Below are positions 42,467 to 51,327 of a DNA stretch of 64,000 nucleotides, in pieces. The translations under genes and the position numbers were made by a program. Below the pieces are notes generated by a model, which did not search any database, was not told the DNA's origin, and saw only the letters and a list, made by a program, of their open reading frames with translations. Source of the DNA: Hahellaceae bacterium (GTDB lineage: Bacteria; Pseudomonadota; Gammaproteobacteria; Pseudomonadales; Oleiphilaceae); contig JADJWY010000008.1 of assembly GCA_016716085.1 (NCBI GenBank), positions 372,001 through 436,000 of the forward strand, written 5' to 3'. Position 1 is the stretch's first letter, and each line of letters starts with the position of its first letter.

Positions 42467-42698
42467 ACACGTTCCGTTGCTTTTTAACAGAGATTGTCCA
42501 CTTATTTTGCTAAATATAACCCAATTAAATCAGATAAAGCTTTTTTTTTCAGGCTTGGAAACACAATCTGTGACGGACTGTATTAAGATTAAGTAACGAA
42601 TTCTCACTTTGACGGCAATGTGCTGGTAGAAGCGGTTCAGATGTTTTAGATTCTAGCGCCCTAGCGTGCGCAATTTTCAGCTGAAGACAAGAAAGAAC
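42467..42698. promoter_or_regulatory. Divergent promoter region between gspC and the gspE-M operon
   Basis: This 232-bp intergenic region must hold the leftward gspC and rightward gspE promoters. It is A/T rich around 42510-42560, with a run of nine T at 42541-42549, that is an A-tract for the leftward direction. TTGACG at 42612 is a possible -35 for the gspE direction, but no good -10 follows at normal spacing. Exact sites cannot be fixed. Confidence 0.4.
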
Positions 42699-44267
42699 AT
42701 GGTTACACGAAGTCAGACCAGCCTGGCAGATTCATCTGCTGCTATTAAATCCTCCAGGGATGAGGAGAATGTACCGGTATTGTCAGAGCGCAGTATTCAG
42801 CGCCGCCTACCGTTTTCCTATGCCCGTCGTCATGGCGTATTTGTGGTGACCCCGGAGGGCCATTCCACCCCCCAGATTTATTTCAGGGAGGGTATCACCC
42901 TGCTGGCGCTGGCCGAGGTCAACCGCTTTACCGCTGGCGCCGGGGTGTTTCATCCGATTGCTGCGGATCAGTTTGAAGAGGCGCTGGGAAAGGCCTATCA
43001 GAACGATTCTGCTGAAGCCATGCAGATGGTGGAAGGCCTTGGCGATGATATGGATTTGATGAGTCTGGCGAATTCAGTGCCAGAAACCGAAGATTTGTTA
43101 GAGCAGGAAGATGATGCCCCGATCGTTCGCCTGATTAACGCGATTTTGACTGAGGCCGTCAAAACAGGTGCCTCGGATATTCATATTGAAACGTTTGAAA
43201 AAGACTTGATCGTGCGGTTCCGTCTCGACGGCGTGCTGCGTGAAGTGGTCAAGCCCAAGAGGGCGCTGGCCCCGCTGCTGGTGTCGCGTATCAAGGTACT
43301 GGCGAAACTCGACATTGCCGAAAAGCGGATTCCTCAGGACGGCCGTATCTCCCTGAGAGTTGGGGGGAAAGAGGTTGATATCCGGGTTTCGACCATGCCG
43401 TCAGCCAACGGCGAGCGGATCGTGCTCCGTTTGCTCGACAAGCAGGCTGGCCGCCTCAAACTTGAACGGATCGGCATGAGCGAACGGGATTTCCGTCTGG
43501 TGCATAAAATGATTCACCGCCCGCACGGTATCATTTTGGTTACCGGTCCGACAGGGTCGGGTAAGACGACCAGCTTGTATGCGGCCATCTCTGAAATCAA
43601 TGACAAGTCCCGTAATATCCTGACGGTCGAAGACCCCATTGAATACAACCTGCCGGGCATTGGTCAGACCCAGGTCAATACCAAGGTCGATATGACCTTT
43701 GCGCGAGGTTTACGTGCGATTCTGCGCCAGGACCCAGACGTCGTTATGATCGGTGAGATCCGGGATCTGGAAACCGCAGAAATTGCGGTGCAGGCGAGTT
43801 TGACCGGTCACCTGGTGCTGTCAACCCTGCACACCAACAGTGCGGTGGGTGCCGTGACCCGATTGATGGATATGGGCGTTGAACCCTTCCTGATCTCTTC
43901 GAGTATGGTCGCTGTGGTTGCTCAGCGCCTGGTCAGAACGCTTTGCCCCGTCTGTAAGGAGTCGTATACCGCAGATGCCGATACCTGCAACTTCCTTCAG
44001 GTTGACGCGGCGAATCCACCAACGATCTATCACCCGAAAGGCTGCTCCGAATGCAGTAATCTGGGTTATCGGGGCCGAATGGGGATTTATGAAGTCGTTG
44101 AAGTGGACGATACCCTGCGGCAGTTGATTCATCAGCAGGCGGGTGAGCAGGAGCTCGAACTCAATGCCCGGGCACGGGGTCCCAGTATCAAGCAGGATGG
44201 TATTGCCAAAGTGCTGGCGGGTCTGACCTCCGTTGAGGAAGTTATTCGCGTCACGGCCAAGGATTAA
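42699..44267 (+). CDS. gspE: Type II secretion ATPase GspE
   Basis: This is a 522-residue protein from ATG 42699; a GTG 11 codons upstream is less likely, as AAGAAAG precedes this ATG. An N-terminal GspL-binding domain is followed by the AAA-like ATPase with Walker A GPTGSGKTTS, the Asp box DPDVVMIGEIRD, and the His box LVLSTLHTN. A four-cysteine zinc motif follows (CPVCKES, later CSECSNLGYRGRMGIYE). It powers pseudopilus assembly from the cytoplasm. It is first of nine rightward gsp genes. The next gene begins 12 bp later. Confidence 0.97.
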   Translation: MVTRSQTSLADSSAAIKSSRDEENVPVLSERSIQRRLPFSYARRHGVFVVTPEGHSTPQIYFREGITLLALAEVNRFTAGAGVFHPIAADQFEEALGKAYQNDSAEAMQMVEGLGDDMDLMSLANSVPETEDLLEQEDDAPIVRLINAILTEAVKTGASDIHIETFEKDLIVRFRLDGVLREVVKPKRALAPLLVSRIKVLAKLDIAEKRIPQDGRISLRVGGKEVDIRVSTMPSANGERIVLRLLDKQAGRLKLERIGMSERDFRLVHKMIHRPHGIILVTGPTGSGKTTSLYAAISEINDKSRNILTVEDPIEYNLPGIGQTQVNTKVDMTFARGLRAILRQDPDVVMIGEIRDLETAEIAVQASLTGHLVLSTLHTNSAVGAVTRLMDMGVEPFLISSSMVAVVAQRLVRTLCPVCKESYTADADTCNFLQVDAANPPTIYHPKGCSECSNLGYRGRMGIYEVVEVDDTLRQLIHQQAGEQELELNARARGPSIKQDGIAKVLAGLTSVEEVIRVTAKD

Positions 44268-44279
44268 CGGAATTGAGTC

Positions 44280-45494
44280 ATGGCGGCATTTGATTACAAA
44301 GCCCTTGATGCCAAAGGGCGTCAACAGAAAGGTGTCATGGAGGGTGACAGTGCCCGCCAGGTTCGTCAGCAGTTGCGTGACAAAGGGCTGACACCACTCG
44401 AAGTCGAACCGGCTGCGGAGAAGCAGAATCGGGCCGGTGCATTTCGTCGCCAGGGCGGTCGCATGAGCGCAGCCGCACTTGCCCTGATTACCCGTCAGTT
44501 GTCGACACTGATTCAGTCAGGTATTCCCATTGAAGAATCATTGGGTGCGGTATCGGCTCAGACGGAAAGTGATAAAGTTAGAAGTATCATGCTTGCTGTT
44601 CGCTCCCGTGTGCTTGAGGGGTATTCTCTGGCGGACAGTCTGAGCGAGTTTCCGAATGCCTTCCCTGAGTTGTATCGCTCAACGGTTGCCGCAGGCGAGC
44701 ATGCCGGTCACCTGGATCTTGTTCTGAATCGTCTGGCAGATTATACCGAGCAGCGTCAGGCCAGTCGGCAGAAGATTCAGCTCGCTGCGATTTACCCGAT
44801 TATTTTGACCTTCGTATGTATTGGTATTGTCGGGTTTTTGCTGGGCTATGTTGTTCCCGATATTATCAAGGTGTTTATCAATAACGGGCAGAAACTGCCC
44901 ATGCTGACAGAGGTCATGTTGACCCTGAGCGACTGGGTTGTGAATTACGGTCTTTTCGTGGTGATTCTCCTGGTCGCAGGTGGCTTTGGATTTAAGTATA
45001 TGATGACCAAGCCGGCGTTTCGCCTTCAGGTTCATCGTCAGATGTTATATTTGCCTTTCCTCAAGAAAATGGTACGGGGAACGAACACGGCACGCTTCGC
45101 CAGCACCCTGAGTATCCTCAATAGCAGTGGGGTGCCCTTGGTCGAGGCCTTACGGATTTCTGCGGAAGTACTCAGTAACCAGTATTTAAAACAGAAGGTT
45201 GCAGATGCTTCCCAGAAAGTACGTGAAGGTGCCAGCTTGTACAAATCCCTGGAGCAGACCGGTTATTTTCCGCCCATGATGATTCACATGATTGCCAGCG
45301 GGGAGGCCAGCGGTGAGCTGGGTGAAATGCTGGAACGAACCGCCCGTAACCAGGAGACTGATCTGCAGGGGCAGATTGCGACACTGGTCGGTCTGTTCGA
45401 ACCCTTCATGCTGCTGTTCATGGGCGCTGTCGTTCTGATTATCGTCATGGCGATCATGTTGCCGATTCTCAGTATGAGCAACATTGTTGGCTGA
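44280..45494 (+). CDS. gspF: Type II secretion platform protein GspF
   Basis: This 404-residue inner-membrane protein has two duplicated cytoplasmic T2SSF domains (LALITRQLSTLIQSGIPIEE; FASTLSILNSSGVPLVEAL). Three membrane helices lie near 175-195, 220-240 and 375-400. The opening MAAFDYKALDAKGRQQKG is typical. It couples GspE to the growing pseudopilus. Length and motifs are normal. A 45-bp gap separates it from gspG. Confidence 0.97.
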   Translation: MAAFDYKALDAKGRQQKGVMEGDSARQVRQQLRDKGLTPLEVEPAAEKQNRAGAFRRQGGRMSAAALALITRQLSTLIQSGIPIEESLGAVSAQTESDKVRSIMLAVRSRVLEGYSLADSLSEFPNAFPELYRSTVAAGEHAGHLDLVLNRLADYTEQRQASRQKIQLAAIYPIILTFVCIGIVGFLLGYVVPDIIKVFINNGQKLPMLTEVMLTLSDWVVNYGLFVVILLVAGGFGFKYMMTKPAFRLQVHRQMLYLPFLKKMVRGTNTARFASTLSILNSSGVPLVEALRISAEVLSNQYLKQKVADASQKVREGASLYKSLEQTGYFPPMMIHMIASGEASGELGEMLERTARNQETDLQGQIATLVGLFEPFMLLFMGAVVLIIVMAIMLPILSMSNIVG

Positions 45495-45539
45495 TGTTGG
45501 CACGCTCAAATCCAAAATCTTAAAGAGGAATACACAACA

Positions 45540-45968
45540 ATGAAGGGAAAAAATAGCGGTTTTACCCTGATTGAAATCATGGTCGTACTGGTCATTCTCG
45601 GAATGCTGGTTGCTGCGGTTGCGCCGCAGTTGATGGGGCGAACAGATCAGGCGATGGTGACGGTTGCAAACCAGGATATTCGGGCATTGGCGAATGCTCT
45701 GGATCTCTACAAGCTGGATAATAAGCAGTATCCGAGCACCGAGCAGGGCCTGCAGGCTCTGGTTAGCAAGCCCTCTGGATTTCCGGAAGCTAAAAACTGG
45801 AACCCGGACGGCTATATCAAACGCCTGCCCAAGGATCCCTGGGATAACGATTACCAGTACATCAGTCCCGGTGTAAATGGTCCCTTCGATGTATTCTCAT
45901 TCGGTGCGGATGGCAAGGAAGGCGGAGAAGGCTACGATACCGATATTGGTAGCTGGAACCTTAACTAA
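45540..45968 (+). CDS. gspG: Major pseudopilin GspG
   Basis: This 142-residue type IV-pilin-like protein has leader MKGKNSG cut before Phe8 (GFTLIEIMVVLVILGM), with Glu+5. The globular part ends with the Ca-binding region SPGVNGPFDVFSFGADGKEG. An AGAGGAA ribosome-binding site lies 9-15 bases upstream. As major pseudopilin it forms the piston filament. It is followed after 5 bp by gspH. No unusual feature was noticed. Confidence 0.98.
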   Translation: MKGKNSGFTLIEIMVVLVILGMLVAAVAPQLMGRTDQAMVTVANQDIRALANALDLYKLDNKQYPSTEQGLQALVSKPSGFPEAKNWNPDGYIKRLPKDPWDNDYQYISPGVNGPFDVFSFGADGKEGGEGYDTDIGSWNLN

Positions 45969-45973
45969 GCCGT

Positions 45974-46609
45974 ATGAGACAGAGGGAGCGCGGATTTACC
46001 CTGATCGAGATCATGGTGGTCATGGTCATCGTTGGGGTGATGGTCGGGATGATCACGTTGGTTGCGTCGGGAAACCGGGATAAACGCGAACTGGAGAATG
46101 AAGCGCGCCGTCTGATTGCTGTTCTGCAAATGGCGGCCGATGAAGCCGTCATGCAGAACGTCGAGATCGGTCTTGAGCTTACCGAAGATGGTTACAGCTT
46201 TCGGGGGTTCGATGAAAAAAATCGACAGTGGATCGAATTGCCTCAGCGGTTTTTAATGGCCCCTTTGTTTCCTCCCTCGATTCAAGTGAATACCGATGCA
46301 CTTGGCCCCGGTTTTGAATTGCGAAAAAAAGATCCCCGTGAATCGTCGATGTTTCGTGATTTCGGTGACGATGATGATGACGAAGAAAATGATGACCGCA
46401 ACGCAGAAGACGGTGACAGCCAATCTGCCGAAAAAGACGAGGAAGATGAGCAGGAACCCTTTCGCCCTCAGATTCTGATGCTCTCCAGTGGTGAGACGAC
46501 ACCGTTTTCGGTCACGCTGTCATCCCTGTCGACCCCTGGCATCGCTTACAAAGTGGTTTCAGATGGTGTAAATCCAATGACGCTCGAGGTGCCTGCCGAT
46601 GAAGAGTAG
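45974..46609 (+). CDS. gspH: Minor pseudopilin GspH with an acidic insert
   Basis: This 211-residue minor pseudopilin has prepilin site RERGFTLIEIMVV (cut before Phe8). The usual GspH globular domain is interrupted by an acidic, low-complexity insert of about 35 residues (DDDDDEENDDRNAEDG and on to DEEDEQEP, about 131-165). That makes it longer than typical GspH of about 150-190 residues. The insert should be a surface loop, not part of the core. Its 3' end overlaps the gspI start by 11 bp. Confidence 0.93.
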   Translation: MRQRERGFTLIEIMVVMVIVGVMVGMITLVASGNRDKRELENEARRLIAVLQMAADEAVMQNVEIGLELTEDGYSFRGFDEKNRQWIELPQRFLMAPLFPPSIQVNTDALGPGFELRKKDPRESSMFRDFGDDDDDEENDDRNAEDGDSQSAEKDEEDEQEPFRPQILMLSSGETTPFSVTLSSLSTPGIAYKVVSDGVNPMTLEVPADEE

Positions 46610-46979
46610 GTCGAGGGGGTTTACGCTGGTAGAAGTCATGGTCGCCCTGGTCATTTTTGCGGTGGCCAGTGTGTCGCTCATGCGATCGATTACCATGGCG
46701 GTTGATACGCAGTCCCGTTTGGAAGAAATCACGCTGGGCCAGTGGATTGCGGAAAACGAATACAACGAACTTTATATGACCGGGCAATTTCCGGGCCCAG
46801 GAGAAAATAAGAAGAATATTCAGATGGGTGGGTACGACTGGCGTGTTGTCCGAAAGGTTAAAGCCACGACCGATCCCGCAATGCGCCGGATAGAATTTGA
46901 AGTGTTTATGACCTTTTCGGATTCGTTTAAAGAGCGTTCAGTTGCAACGCTGGCAACGTTCCTGGGGCCCACCCAATGA
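46599..46979 (+). CDS. gspI: Minor pseudopilin GspI
   Basis: This 126-residue pseudopilin has leader MKSRSRG cut before Phe8 (GFTLVEVMVALVIFAVAS). The body (QWIAENEYNELYMTGQFP) is typical. With GspJ and GspK it caps the pseudopilus. The start overlaps gspH by 11 bp and the stop overlaps gspJ by 4 bp, showing tight translational coupling. Length and motifs are normal for the family. Confidence 0.96.
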   Translation: MKSRSRGFTLVEVMVALVIFAVASVSLMRSITMAVDTQSRLEEITLGQWIAENEYNELYMTGQFPGPGENKKNIQMGGYDWRVVRKVKATTDPAMRRIEFEVFMTFSDSFKERSVATLATFLGPTQ

Positions 46980-47758
46980 AGCGGGCCAGCGGTTTTACGC
47001 TTATTGAAGTTCTGATCGCCATCACGATAACGGCGTTGTTGGGCACGGGTGCTTTCACTCTGCTCAATCAGTCCTTGCGAAATAAGGCGGTGTTGGAAGA
47101 AAAATCAGCCATGCTGGAGCAGGTGCAAAAAATTGATCGTTTGCTGGCGGCTGACTTTTCTCAGGTCGTGGATCGACCGGTTCGCGATGGTTATGGCATG
47201 CGACTGCCTTCGCTGACGACCGCGAATACCGCCAATCTGGTCGAATTGACCCGAACGGGGTGGCGGGATGCGGCGACCTTATTGCAGGAGCTGGTCACTG
47301 AAGACGATCAGGCGATTCCCCGCCGCAGCAGTTTACAGCGCATCGCCTACCGCCTGGAGGACGAAGTCCTGTACCGTGACTATTGGCGTGTACTGGATCG
47401 CGCACAGGACACCCAGCCGGTGACACTCAAGTTGCTGACAGGTGTACGCCAATTTAAAATCCGTTTTTTGGATAGCTCCAATAATTGGACTGAAGAATGG
47501 CCTGTATTGAGTGCAGGCGTAGGCGAAGCGCCGCCTTCTGCTCTGCCTAAAGGGGTTGAAATTGTGTATGAGCCTGGCACCTTGGGCGAGGTTCGACGCG
47601 TGTTTCCTATCGCCAGTGAGGTGCCCCCCGTCAACGGTCGCAGCGCCAATGGGGGTGGCACAGGTGGGCTGAATGGTAATGGGAATGGCGGCGATTTGAA
47701 TGGCGGCAATTTGAATGGTGACGCCAGTGGCGAGCTGAACGGAGGCGCTGTGCAATGA
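46976..47758 (+). CDS. gspJ: Minor pseudopilin GspJ with an Asn/Gly-rich tail
   Basis: This 260-residue pseudopilin has site RASGFTLIEVLIAITITALL. The normal GspJ domain contains a conserved hydrophobic stretch (KLLTGVRQFKIRFLDSSNNW). The last 40 residues are almost entirely Asn, Gly and a few Asp/Ser (NGGGTGGLNGNGNGGDLNGG and similar). The DNA there repeats units like GGCGGCAATTTGAATGG, so slippage may have lengthened it. The tail should be disordered. It overlaps gspI and gspK by 4 bp each. Confidence 0.95.
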   Translation: MKRASGFTLIEVLIAITITALLGTGAFTLLNQSLRNKAVLEEKSAMLEQVQKIDRLLAADFSQVVDRPVRDGYGMRLPSLTTANTANLVELTRTGWRDAATLLQELVTEDDQAIPRRSSLQRIAYRLEDEVLYRDYWRVLDRAQDTQPVTLKLLTGVRQFKIRFLDSSNNWTEEWPVLSAGVGEAPPSALPKGVEIVYEPGTLGEVRRVFPIASEVPPVNGRSANGGGTGGLNGNGNGGDLNGGNLNGDASGELNGGAVQ

Positions 47759-48813
47759 GCAGGCAAAAGCCTTTGTTCCGCTCCGAACGCCGTTTGCCTG
47801 GGCGTCAGCGAGGCATGGTACTGATTCTTATCGTGTTTATCGTTGCGCTCGTGACGATTCTGGCGGCAGGTTTGAGTACCAAGCAAAGCCTGGATATACG
47901 GCGCGCGACCAATATCGTAGAACAGAATCAGGCGCGTAGTTATGCCTTGGGCGGAGAGTTTTTTGCGCGTAACATGCTGCGTAATGACTGGAACAAGGAT
48001 AATGCCAGCAAGCAGTTCATTGACCATGAGGAAGATCCTAAGGATGAGCCCTGGGGTGGGAACGCGGTTCAGTTACCGATTGATCTCAATGTGGGCATTG
48101 AAGGGCAATTGGACGATTTGATGGGGCGAATAAACCTGAATGCACTGGTTAACAATCAGACGGAGCCGCCCAGAGTCGATAAAAATATGCTGGATCGCTT
48201 GTCTCGTCTGCTGAATAATCTCGGTGGTGTGACATTGCCCCCGGAACTGGTGCCGGAACATTTTGTAGACTGGATCGACGCCGATCAGGAGAGTACGAAT
48301 TTTCGTGGCGCAGAGGATGACATCTATCTGCTGAAGCCCGATCCCTATCGCACGGGCGATACGTATTTTACCGATGTCTCGGAGCTCTGGCTCATCGAAG
48401 GGATGACGGCAGAAGTATACCAGGCCTTGAGCCGTGTTGTTTGTGTGCTGCCAGCGAACGTCAGGCAGGTCAATGTCAATACCGCATCGCCCACTGTGTT
48501 GGTGGCGCTGATCCCTGGGCTGACATTGCAACAGGCCCAGGAAGTGGTGGAAGAGCGCAAAAAGCAAAAAGGTTTCAAAACGGCGGCCGATTTTTTAGGT
48601 TTACCGCAATTAGCGGCCCTGAGGGGCACTCCGACTCAGGACATTGTGGTGGCTTCAAATTACTTTGAAGCCACCATCCGCGCGATCGTAGATGGTCGTA
48701 GTTATCGAATGGTGTCTACACTTTACAGGGATAGCGCAGGAAAAGTCAGTGTGCTTCGGCGGGATTTTGGCAAGAAGCAGGACATTACCAAGCCGGTAGT
48801 GATTATTAAATAG
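47755..48813 (+). CDS. gspK: Minor pseudopilin GspK (tip protein)
   Basis: This 352-residue protein has an unusually long 20-residue leader ending RQRG before Met21, then the hydrophobic helix VLILIVFIVALVTILAAG. It lacks Glu+5, as GspK proteins do. A large alpha-domain follows, with VNVNTASPTVLVALIPGLTL that is a helix-hairpin-helix-like repeat and a Ca-binding GRINLNALV region. It sits at the tip of the pseudopilus. It starts in a 4-bp overlap with gspJ. Confidence 0.97.
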   Translation: MSRQKPLFRSERRLPGRQRGMVLILIVFIVALVTILAAGLSTKQSLDIRRATNIVEQNQARSYALGGEFFARNMLRNDWNKDNASKQFIDHEEDPKDEPWGGNAVQLPIDLNVGIEGQLDDLMGRINLNALVNNQTEPPRVDKNMLDRLSRLLNNLGGVTLPPELVPEHFVDWIDADQESTNFRGAEDDIYLLKPDPYRTGDTYFTDVSELWLIEGMTAEVYQALSRVVCVLPANVRQVNVNTASPTVLVALIPGLTLQQAQEVVEERKKQKGFKTAADFLGLPQLAALRGTPTQDIVVASNYFEATIRAIVDGRSYRMVSTLYRDSAGKVSVLRRDFGKKQDITKPVVIIK

Positions 48814-48827
48814 CGGATAAGTGCGTC

Positions 48828-50099
48828 ATGACAGCAAAACTCTTTCTCAGACCCTCTCCCACGGCTTCCGACGAAGGCCAGTTTCAGTGGGGATTGTTCA
48901 GCTATGTGGGCGAGCCCATGGGGGCGGGTGAGTCGACGCTGGATGAGCTGATCGGTACCGTACAACAGAATGGGCTGGATGATGTGTGGGTCAACTACAT
49001 TATTCCTGCAAACCTGATTACCCTGTGCCGTGCTCAGATTCCTGCAAAACAGGCACGTTACATTCAGCAGGCGCTGCCGTTTGCGATTGAGGATGTGCTG
49101 GCCGAGGATGTGGAAGGTTTGCATCTGGCCCTTGCTGTCCGAAAAGAAAAGGATATCTGGCCAGTTCTGGCCATCAGCCATGAAAATATGGCGGAATACT
49201 ACAGTCTGGTCACGCAATTACCGTGGCCGCTGGCCGCGATGTACGCAGATGCAGAAGGTGTACCCGGTGAGGAGGGTGTTGTTAGCCTGGTTATCGACGG
49301 CGATGCTGTGTTGATCCACCAGCCAGGCTATACGCTCGTGCGCATGCTGAAAGTCAATGCACTGGCCTTCCTCGAAGTCGTCGGGCTTGAAGCCGAGGCC
49401 GCCGGCAACGACAAAACGCTCAAGGTTTATGTCAATAATGCCAATCAGGAAGAGGATCGGGTGTTATTGGCGCAAATGGAACACATTCAGGGTTTACAGA
49501 CCGAATCACCTGTTTATGGGGTAACCCCCTTTGAGCTGATTTCACATACGCTTGCCACAGGCGAGTCTGGAACTAACCTGTGCCAGGGACAATACCGCAG
49601 TCAAACAACCCAGTCATCGGGTGAGTGGCGGCGTTGGTGGCCGGTTGCCGCTGCGGCAGGTTTTTTGCTCGCCGTGCAAGTCGGCTTATCCGTGGCTGAA
49701 GGCATTCTCTATCAGCAGCATGCTGATCTGTATCGCCAGCAGATAACGCAGGTGTATCAGGGGCTTTATCCGGGTGAGCGTACCGTGATGAGTCCGCGTC
49801 GGCAAATGGAGGGTAAGATACGAAATGCCGGGGCCGGTGGCGGTCAGGCCGATTTTCTGAAAATGTTGGCTGAAGCTGGATTTCAACTCAAGCAGCAGCC
49901 TAACAGTCAGGGAATGGAGCTTAATAACGTGCAGTTTAATCCGCGTGGTGAGTTGGCGCTGGAAGTAAAGGCGACGACACTGGATCAACTGGATCTTTAC
50001 AAGCAGGCACTGACGAATGCCGGCTACGTGGCAGACCTGGGGTCTGCAATCAAAGAAAGCAATGGTGTACGTGGCCGTGTGACGGTGAAAGGGAGCTGA
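48828..50099 (+). CDS. gspL: Type II secretion assembly protein GspL
   Basis: This 423-residue protein has a cytoplasmic actin-like domain (about 1-260; QAALPFAIEDVLAEDVE-like segment near 85). One membrane helix follows (WWPVAAAAGFLLAVQVGLSV, about 270-290), then a small periplasmic ferredoxin-like domain (about 340-423). It anchors GspE to the membrane and binds GspM. Length is normal. The next gene starts 4 bp after the stop. Confidence 0.95.
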   Translation: MTAKLFLRPSPTASDEGQFQWGLFSYVGEPMGAGESTLDELIGTVQQNGLDDVWVNYIIPANLITLCRAQIPAKQARYIQQALPFAIEDVLAEDVEGLHLALAVRKEKDIWPVLAISHENMAEYYSLVTQLPWPLAAMYADAEGVPGEEGVVSLVIDGDAVLIHQPGYTLVRMLKVNALAFLEVVGLEAEAAGNDKTLKVYVNNANQEEDRVLLAQMEHIQGLQTESPVYGVTPFELISHTLATGESGTNLCQGQYRSQTTQSSGEWRRWWPVAAAAGFLLAVQVGLSVAEGILYQQHADLYRQQITQVYQGLYPGERTVMSPRRQMEGKIRNAGAGGGQADFLKMLAEAGFQLKQQPNSQGMELNNVQFNPRGELALEVKATTLDQLDLYKQALTNAGYVADLGSAIKESNGVRGRVTVKGS

Positions 50100-50103
50100 T
50101 GCA

Positions 50104-50616
50104 GTGCAGAACGAATTGAATGGCGTGCTTAAGAAGGCAAGCGGCTGGTTTCACGGACTCAGTCATCGGGATCAGCTGGCAGTAAAGGCGCTGGCCGCGG
50201 CAGTGGCAGTTTTTCTCCTGTATGCGATGGTCTGGCAGCCTGCAGCCGATTTCCGTAACCAATCAAAAAAACAAGCTGAATCGGCCTACGACGATTTGAA
50301 ATGGATGCGGGAAAACGAGGGACTTGCGCGGCAGCTGGGCGGGGGGAGTGGTGGCAATAAAATTACGCTCACGGAAGGCCAGTCGCTGCTATCCGTCGTG
50401 AGTGCTTCCGCCCGAACACAAAATATCGAACTGCAGCGCTTCGAGCCCAAGGGTGACGATAAGATGAATATCTGGTTGGATAAAGTTGAATTTAACCGGA
50501 TGATGTTGTGGCTCGAAAATCTCAATAAAACGACCGGCGTCAGTGTTGAACAGATTTCGGTAGACAAAACTAACGAACCGGGAATTGTGACGGCAAGACT
50601 TTCTTTGACTCTGTGA
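50104..50616 (+). CDS. gspM: Type II secretion assembly protein GspM
   Basis: This 170-residue protein starts at GTG 50104. A membrane helix (about 24-45: LAVKALAAAVAVFLLYAMVW) follows a short cytoplasmic N-terminus. The periplasmic ferredoxin-like domain (about 80-170) ends NEPGIVTARLSLTL. GspM pairs with GspL. It is the last gsp gene here; no gspN or gspD follows. The downstream gene starts 66 bp later. Confidence 0.93.
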   Translation: MQNELNGVLKKASGWFHGLSHRDQLAVKALAAAVAVFLLYAMVWQPAADFRNQSKKQAESAYDDLKWMRENEGLARQLGGGSGGNKITLTEGQSLLSVVSASARTQNIELQRFEPKGDDKMNIWLDKVEFNRMMLWLENLNKTTGVSVEQISVDKTNEPGIVTARLSLTL

Positions 50617-50682
50617 GTGGCTTATATTAGTCAAAATAACAACAATAATAACTAAAGACCAATCAACAGGAGACAAAGTCCG

Positions 50683-51306
50683 ATGGTCGAAAACGCCGCT
50701 GATGCCACCTTGGTTCGTCTGGATCGTTCTGCGTTAGGAGAAGCAAAATCTCTGTTGTTTCATGCCTATCGCCATGAACCCACTTTTCAATATTTGTTTG
50801 ACAGTAATCGCGCCGGTTATGATCAGCGTGTAAGAGCAACCTTGCGGGAAGGGCTTGAGCTCCACTTCGCGAACGGACAGGACGCCATCGGGATAACTGA
50901 GGATGATGTGCTCGTTGCCGTCGCCTTCATCAGCTGCCCGGGATCCCGGATTGCGCTGGTTGATCAGTTTAACTGGCGCATCAAAATGATGTTAACGGCG
51001 GGCCTGTCCTCAACCCGCCGGTACATCGAATACCATGATCAGGTGCAGGCGGTTCTGCCCAAAGATCTGCACCACCATCTTCCTTTCATTGCCGTGCATC
51101 CCAAATACCAAAGCCAGGGCTATGGGCGCATGCTAATCAGCGCCGTCGAAAACATTTGCAGAGAAAGTCCGGGGACCTGCGGTATCGGATTGGATACGGG
51201 CAATACACGCTATCTCAATTTCTATCTCAAGCTTGGCTTTGAAAAAGTGGGCGAAGTCAAAATCGGTAATGTGGTCGAGACCGTTCTCTTTAAACGCGTC
51301 AATTGA
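50683..51306 (+). CDS. GNAT N-acetyltransferase
   Basis: This 207-residue protein has the GNAT acetyl-CoA loop HPKYQSQGYGRMLISAVE (about 146-163) and the ending NFYLKLGFEKVGEVKIG. An AGGAGA lies 9 bases before ATG 50683. It lies between gspM and a response regulator gene on the same strand, 21 bp before the latter's start, so it may share a transcript with it. The substrate is unknown: small amine, peptide or protein N-termini are all possible. Confidence 0.87.
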   Translation: MVENAADATLVRLDRSALGEAKSLLFHAYRHEPTFQYLFDSNRAGYDQRVRATLREGLELHFANGQDAIGITEDDVLVAVAFISCPGSRIALVDQFNWRIKMMLTAGLSSTRRYIEYHDQVQAVLPKDLHHHLPFIAVHPKYQSQGYGRMLISAVENICRESPGTCGIGLDTGNTRYLNFYLKLGFEKVGEVKIGNVVETVLFKRVN

Positions 51307-51327
51307 TTGCTAATAAAGGAGGGCGGT

